A stretch of 8,634 nt of DNA, from NCBI GenBank assembly GCA_937863905.1, contig CALMHV010000284.1, positions 1-8,634 of the forward strand, read 5' to 3'. Origin of the DNA: an uncultured Bacillota bacterium. Its GTDB lineage: Bacteria; Bacillota; Sulfobacillia; UBA995; UBA9673. The position numbers and the translations under genes are program-made. This document shows positions 6,080 to 8,634 of this stretch, piece by piece. Position 1 is the first letter of the stretch; the number at the start of each line of letters is the position of its first letter. The notes beneath the pieces were generated by a model, which was not told where the DNA came from, did not search any database, and worked only from the letters and a program-made list of their open reading frames with translations.

Positions 6080-7296
6080 TTCCGGTCCCTCCTTGGCCTC
6101 TGTTTCGCTCCGTCCCCGGGCGGGGTCTCGGGCGGGTCGGCGAAGTCCATCTTGAGAAGATCGTCCTCGAACCTGGCCTTCACCAGTTCCCGGCCGGCCA
6201 GGCTCCGCGGGAGGAGAATGGTGCGCCTCCGGTCTCCGACGTTCACGACGAGTTCCGCCCCGACCCTGGTCACGTCGATCTCGCCCTTCCCGACGAAGGG
6301 CAGGAGGACGGTCAGCGTGGTCACGTCCCCCGACCGCACGATGGTCTGCGGCCAGCGAGCGAAGAAGATCTCGGTCGGGTCGCGGTCGCCGAAACAGGCC
6401 CGGCCCATCTTGTCCAGCATATCCAGGCCGAGGACTTCCTCGCCGTAGAGGGGCACGAGGAGGATCGGCACCGGGCCGAAAGCCTCTTCCACCTTATGTA
6501 GCTGCTTCTCCTGCGAGGCCTTCCAGCGCCTGAAGTAGTCGTCGGTCACCTCGTCCGGGACGACGCGGTTCACGATGACGGCGTCCGTCCGGAAGCCGAA
6601 AAGGTTGAGGTAGGTGAAGCTCCGTCTGGCCTCGCTGATGACCATGCTCTCCGGGGTCAGGACGAGCCTCACCGAACTCGAGGCGGTGTCGGTGAGCACC
6701 TGGTGGACGAAGACTATCTCATTGAAAAGGGCCTGGGTGGCCTCGAAGACGTCGTCCGTCGGCAGGGGTACGGACAGGAGGGGCTGGGCCATCGGGCGCA
6801 GGATCTTCATCGCCCGCCGCTGCATGGGGAAGATGCGGTCCATCCACCACCGGAGGACATCGGGGTAGCTGAGGAGGCGGAGGGTCTCCCCGGTGGGGGC
6901 GCAGTCCACGATGATGACGTCGTAGGCCCCGCTGCGGACGTGACGGCAGATCTCCAGGAGGCTGAACAGCTCCTCCGTGCCCGGGAAGACGGTCAGTTCC
7001 TCAACGGCTATCTGGCTCATGCCCGGCAGGGAGAGCAGGCGCCCCAGGTAGTCCTGGATCTTGCCCCAGTTGCGCTCCATCTCGTGCAGGGCGTCTATCT
7101 CCTGGGCCCAGAGGTTGTCGGCCAGCTTTGTCGGCTCGGGGCCGAGGCGGGTCTGGTAGGAGTCGCCCAGGCTGTGGGCGGCATCGGTCGACAGGACGAT
7201 GGTGCGGTGCCCCAGCCGCGCCGACCGGAGGCCGGTGGCCGCCGCCACCGAGGTCTTTCCCACTCCGCCCTTGCCCGTGTAGACGAGGACTCTCAA
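6076..7296 (-). CDS. ArsA/Get3-family ATPase with C-terminal HSP20-like domain
   Basis: Single-domain P-loop ATPase of 406 residues, expected to work as a homodimer. The deviant Walker A motif is GKGGVGKT (8-15), with signature Lys9. Switch I is TDAAHSLGD (37-45), switch II is DCAPTGET (131-138), and the A-loop-like segment is VPLYGEEVLG (281-290). Residues about 325-385 match the ArsA_HSP20 (alpha-crystallin-like) domain that marks the Get3d-like branch; the tail after 385 is Pro- and Arg-rich. The only cysteines are 117, 132 and 301, so it has neither the Get3 zinc CxxC nor an obvious arsenite-binding triad. With no ars genes nearby, arsenite pumping is unlikely; handling hydrophobic proteins or helices is more plausible. 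The start is TTG at 7296, supported by AGGAGGAG (7313-7306) 9 bases upstream. It begins 34 bases after the PK C-terminal-domain gene and overlaps the next gene by 4 bases. Confidence 0.94.
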   Translation of the reverse strand: MRVLVYTGKGGVGKTSVAAATGLRSARLGHRTIVLSTDAAHSLGDSYQTRLGPEPTKLADNLWAQEIDALHEMERNWGKIQDYLGRLLSLPGMSQIAVEELTVFPGTEELFSLLEICRHVRSGAYDVIIVDCAPTGETLRLLSYPDVLRWWMDRIFPMQRRAMKILRPMAQPLLSVPLPTDDVFEATQALFNEIVFVHQVLTDTASSSVRLVLTPESMVISEARRSFTYLNLFGFRTDAVIVNRVVPDEVTDDYFRRWKASQEKQLHKVEEAFGPVPILLVPLYGEEVLGLDMLDKMGRACFGDRDPTEIFFARWPQTIVRSGDVTTLTVLLPFVGKGEIDVTRVGAELVVNVGDRRRTILLPRSLAGRELVKARFEDDLLKMDFADPPETPPGDGAKQRPRRDRK

Positions 7297-7330
7297 GGCG
7301 AACCGCTCCTCCTAGGCCCCCGCCCGCGGC

Positions 7331-7918
7331 TCAGCGCTTGGGGAAAGGCCGGCAGACGATCTCCACGACCCGCGTGTCGAAGAAACTGGGGGAGTGAGCG
7401 GGCCGCACAATCAGAGCCGTATCGGTGCCGCGGCCCGAGCCGCCCAGACTCATGATGTCCCGGCCATAGGGGATTAGTCCCGCGTCCAGGGCCATGACGG
7501 CGATCTCGACGGCCACCTTGGCCCCCTCGCCGAACAGGCGCAGGGTGTTACTGACGACACCCCCGGAGAAGAGGCCCCCGAACTGCTTGGTCACGGCGCG
7601 CTCCACCCCGGCGAAGAGGTGGGACGCGGTCAGGACCTTGACGCCGGCCGCGGCGAGTTCGGCCCGGACCTCGGGACTCATCTCGTCCTGGCCCGGCTCG
7701 CGAAAGCCCACGTGATGCGTGACCACGACCAGGTTGACCGGGCCTGCCGCCCCCAGGCTGGCCAGGACCTGTTTGGCGGAGACGCCGGTGTTCGAGGCGA
7801 CCACGATGTCCTTCAGCCCGAGGGCGGAGAGCCGGGAGACGGCGGCGTCCGCCGCGAGTCTGGTGTTTTCGGGGCCAGGGGTCGGGAAACGCGTTGCCGT
7901 CGTTGTTGAAGCGTTCAT
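7331..7918 (-). CDS. Stand-alone pyruvate kinase C-terminal (alpha/beta) domain protein
   Basis: A 195-residue protein homologous to the C-terminal alpha/beta domain of pyruvate kinase (PK_C), with no TIM-barrel catalytic domain, so it cannot be a pyruvate kinase. Landmarks: NTRLAADAAVSRLSALGLKD (18-37), IVVASNTGVSA (38-48), VVVTHHVGF (64-72), TLRLFGEGAKVAVEIAVMA (125-143), DAGLIPYGRDIMSLGG (145-160), GTDTALIVRPA (164-174) and FFDTRVVEIVCRP (179-191). Stand-alone proteins of this type are known from archaea and clostridia, including solved structures, but their role is not established. ATG at 7918 is chosen because it overlaps the tetR stop as ATGA, and the upstream extension of this frame is Arg-rich shadow sequence from tetR. 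The AAGGA ribosome site lies about 10 bases before the start. The domain may bind a phosphorylated ligand; that is inference. Confidence 0.88.
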   Translation of the reverse strand: MNASTTTATRFPTPGPENTRLAADAAVSRLSALGLKDIVVASNTGVSAKQVLASLGAAGPVNLVVVTHHVGFREPGQDEMSPEVRAELAAAGVKVLTASHLFAGVERAVTKQFGGLFSGGVVSNTLRLFGEGAKVAVEIAVMALDAGLIPYGRDIMSLGGSGRGTDTALIVRPAHSPSFFDTRVVEIVCRPFPKR

Positions 7919-8535
7919 TTCCCCAGGTCCTTTCCGGCGGCCCCCCCGGGACCAGGGCCGGGGCCGACGCCGACGGCGGTGAGACCATCGAAGATGATGC
8001 CGCCGAAGACCTCGCCAATCTCGCGGGCCGACAGGCGACCCTCCGGATGGTACCAGGTGTAGAGCCAGTTGCACATACCGAGGATGCCGAACGAGACAAT
8101 CTTGACGTCCATGGGTCGGAACACGCCCGCCCGGATGCCCTCCGCCAGGATCTTCTGAAACAGCTTCTCGTAGTTCACGCTCTTACTATCAATGACGGCC
8201 TGCTGGCTCTCGGTGAGGGCGTTCCTCTCCCGGAGCAGGATGGTCAGCATGTCCAGACGCTGGGAAACGACCTCGACGTGGCTCAGCATGGCTTGCCAGA
8301 GCTTCTCGCGCGGGGCCAGGTCCGAGCGGTAGATGGCGTCGATCCGGGTGGTGATGGTGTCGATGGCCCGCTCCAGAATCATGAACAGGAGTTCCTGCTT
8401 GCCCGAGATGTAGTAGTAGAGGCTGCCCTTCTGCATGCCGACCGCGTCCGCTATCTCCTGCATCGACGCGGCGTGGTAGCCCCGCTCCCGAAACACCTTC
8501 ATGGCCACCTCGAGAATTCGCTCTTCCTTGGACAC
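7915..8535 (-). CDS. TetR-family regulator with acyl-CoA-type ligand domain
   Basis: DNA-binding repressor of 206 residues and the first gene of the operon. The N-terminal HTH covers about 7-50, with SMQEIADAVGMQKGSLYYYISGKQELL at 24-50 (recognition helix near 33-42). The C-terminal domain, with FGILGMCNWLYTWYHPEG near 153-170 and a following GEVFGGIIFDGL, resembles the TetR_C_33/KstR2-like class, whose known members mostly sense acyl-CoA thioesters and control fatty-acid, steroid or aromatic catabolism. A Gly/Pro-rich tail (GPGPGPGG) ends the protein. The start is GTG at 8535 with GGGGAGGGG about 5 bases upstream. The stop overlaps the PK_C gene start by ATGA, so the two are co-translated. 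Autoregulation is likely, given the dyad cluster at 8572-8606. The ligand here is unknown. Confidence 0.94.
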   Translation of the reverse strand: MSKEERILEVAMKVFRERGYHAASMQEIADAVGMQKGSLYYYISGKQELLFMILERAIDTITTRIDAIYRSDLAPREKLWQAMLSHVEVVSQRLDMLTILLRERNALTESQQAVIDSKSVNYEKLFQKILAEGIRAGVFRPMDVKIVSFGILGMCNWLYTWYHPEGRLSAREIGEVFGGIIFDGLTAVGVGPGPGPGGAAGKDLGK

Positions 8536-8571
8536 GCCAGCCCCTCCCCGAAAATCGGAAGCCGTGATGGC

Positions 8572-8606
8572 TAGAGTCTACTGACCATTCGGTAGAAGCA
8601 TTCTAC
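8572..8606. promoter_or_regulatory. Candidate operator: overlapping inverted repeats upstream of tetR
   Basis: Three dyads overlap in 35 bases: TAGA-G-TCTA (8572-8580); CTACTGA-CCAT-TCGGTAG (8578-8595), with 7-bp arms and one mismatch; and GTAGAA-GCA-TTCTAC (8592-8606), with perfect 6-bp arms. The distance of 37 bases from the GTG and the 15-18 bp dyad size suit a TetR dimer site. The core on the minus strand, ACCGA-ATGG-TCAGT, has the ACYGA...TCRGT layout. No convincing -35/-10 pair could be picked, though TAGAAT and TAGACT on the minus strand are possible -10 elements. The remaining 28 bases to the window end show nothing further. Confidence 0.6.
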
Positions 8607-8634
8607 GACGGGCCGGAGGCTTCCTCCTCGCGGC

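Noticed and set aside
6076..7296. Arsenic resistance function for the ArsA-like ATPase
   Set aside because: There is no arsB, arsC, arsD or arsR nearby, no evident arsenite-binding cysteine set, and only one ATPase domain with an HSP20-like tail, which fits the Get3-like branch better.
7919..8074. N-terminal 52-residue extension of the PK_C protein
   Set aside because: The stretch is Arg/Pro-rich, lies inside tetR in another frame, and the ATG at 7918 overlaps the tetR stop in a normal coupling arrangement.

Overview
The window is GC-rich and densely coded. Shine-Dalgarno sequences are strong (AGGAGG, GGGGAGGGG), GTG and TTG starts are frequent, and genes are packed head to tail, two pairs overlapping by ATGA. 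With a cupin-type glucose-6-phosphate isomerase, a free-standing pyruvate-kinase C-terminal domain and an ArsA/Get3-like ATPase, this suggests a high-GC Gram-positive, probably an anaerobic or thermophilic Bacillota lineage. That placement is inference; no rRNA or other marker gene is present.

Layout. (1) Positions 1-1893, minus strand: FeoB ferrous iron transporter, open at the left edge and lacking its last membrane segment(s). (2) 1894-2073: divergent control region between feoB and a GHMP kinase, with several dyads, one of which could mask the kinase's ribosome binding site. (3) 2074-3084, plus strand: GHMP-family sugar kinase of the heptose/fucose-kinase type, the only plus-strand gene. 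(4) 3114-8535, minus strand: seven co-directional genes with gaps of at most 60 bases, probably one operon. In transcription order they are a TetR regulator with an acyl-CoA-type ligand domain, a pyruvate-kinase C-terminal-domain protein, an ArsA/Get3-like ATPase with an HSP20-like tail, a 109-residue protein with a CGVC motif, a cupin phosphoglucose isomerase, a PfkB sugar kinase fused to a DUF523 (TudS-like) domain, and a 102-residue single-pass membrane protein. A cluster of dyads just upstream of tetR is the likely operator.

How they may work together. The operon joins upper glycolysis (isomerase, PfkB kinase) and a domain related to the allosteric part of pyruvate kinase with a membrane-protein-targeting or chaperone-like ATPase and its small Cys-containing partner, under a regulator of a class that often senses acyl-CoAs. 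This may be a carbon/lipid metabolism module; no single pathway can be proved from the sequence. The two most unusual items are the PfkB-DUF523 fusion and four perfect tandem copies of a 15-bp unit inside the isomerase gene, which place (PLLPH)4 directly after the metal-binding GHYH motif. There are no tRNA, rRNA, IS, prophage or CRISPR features.
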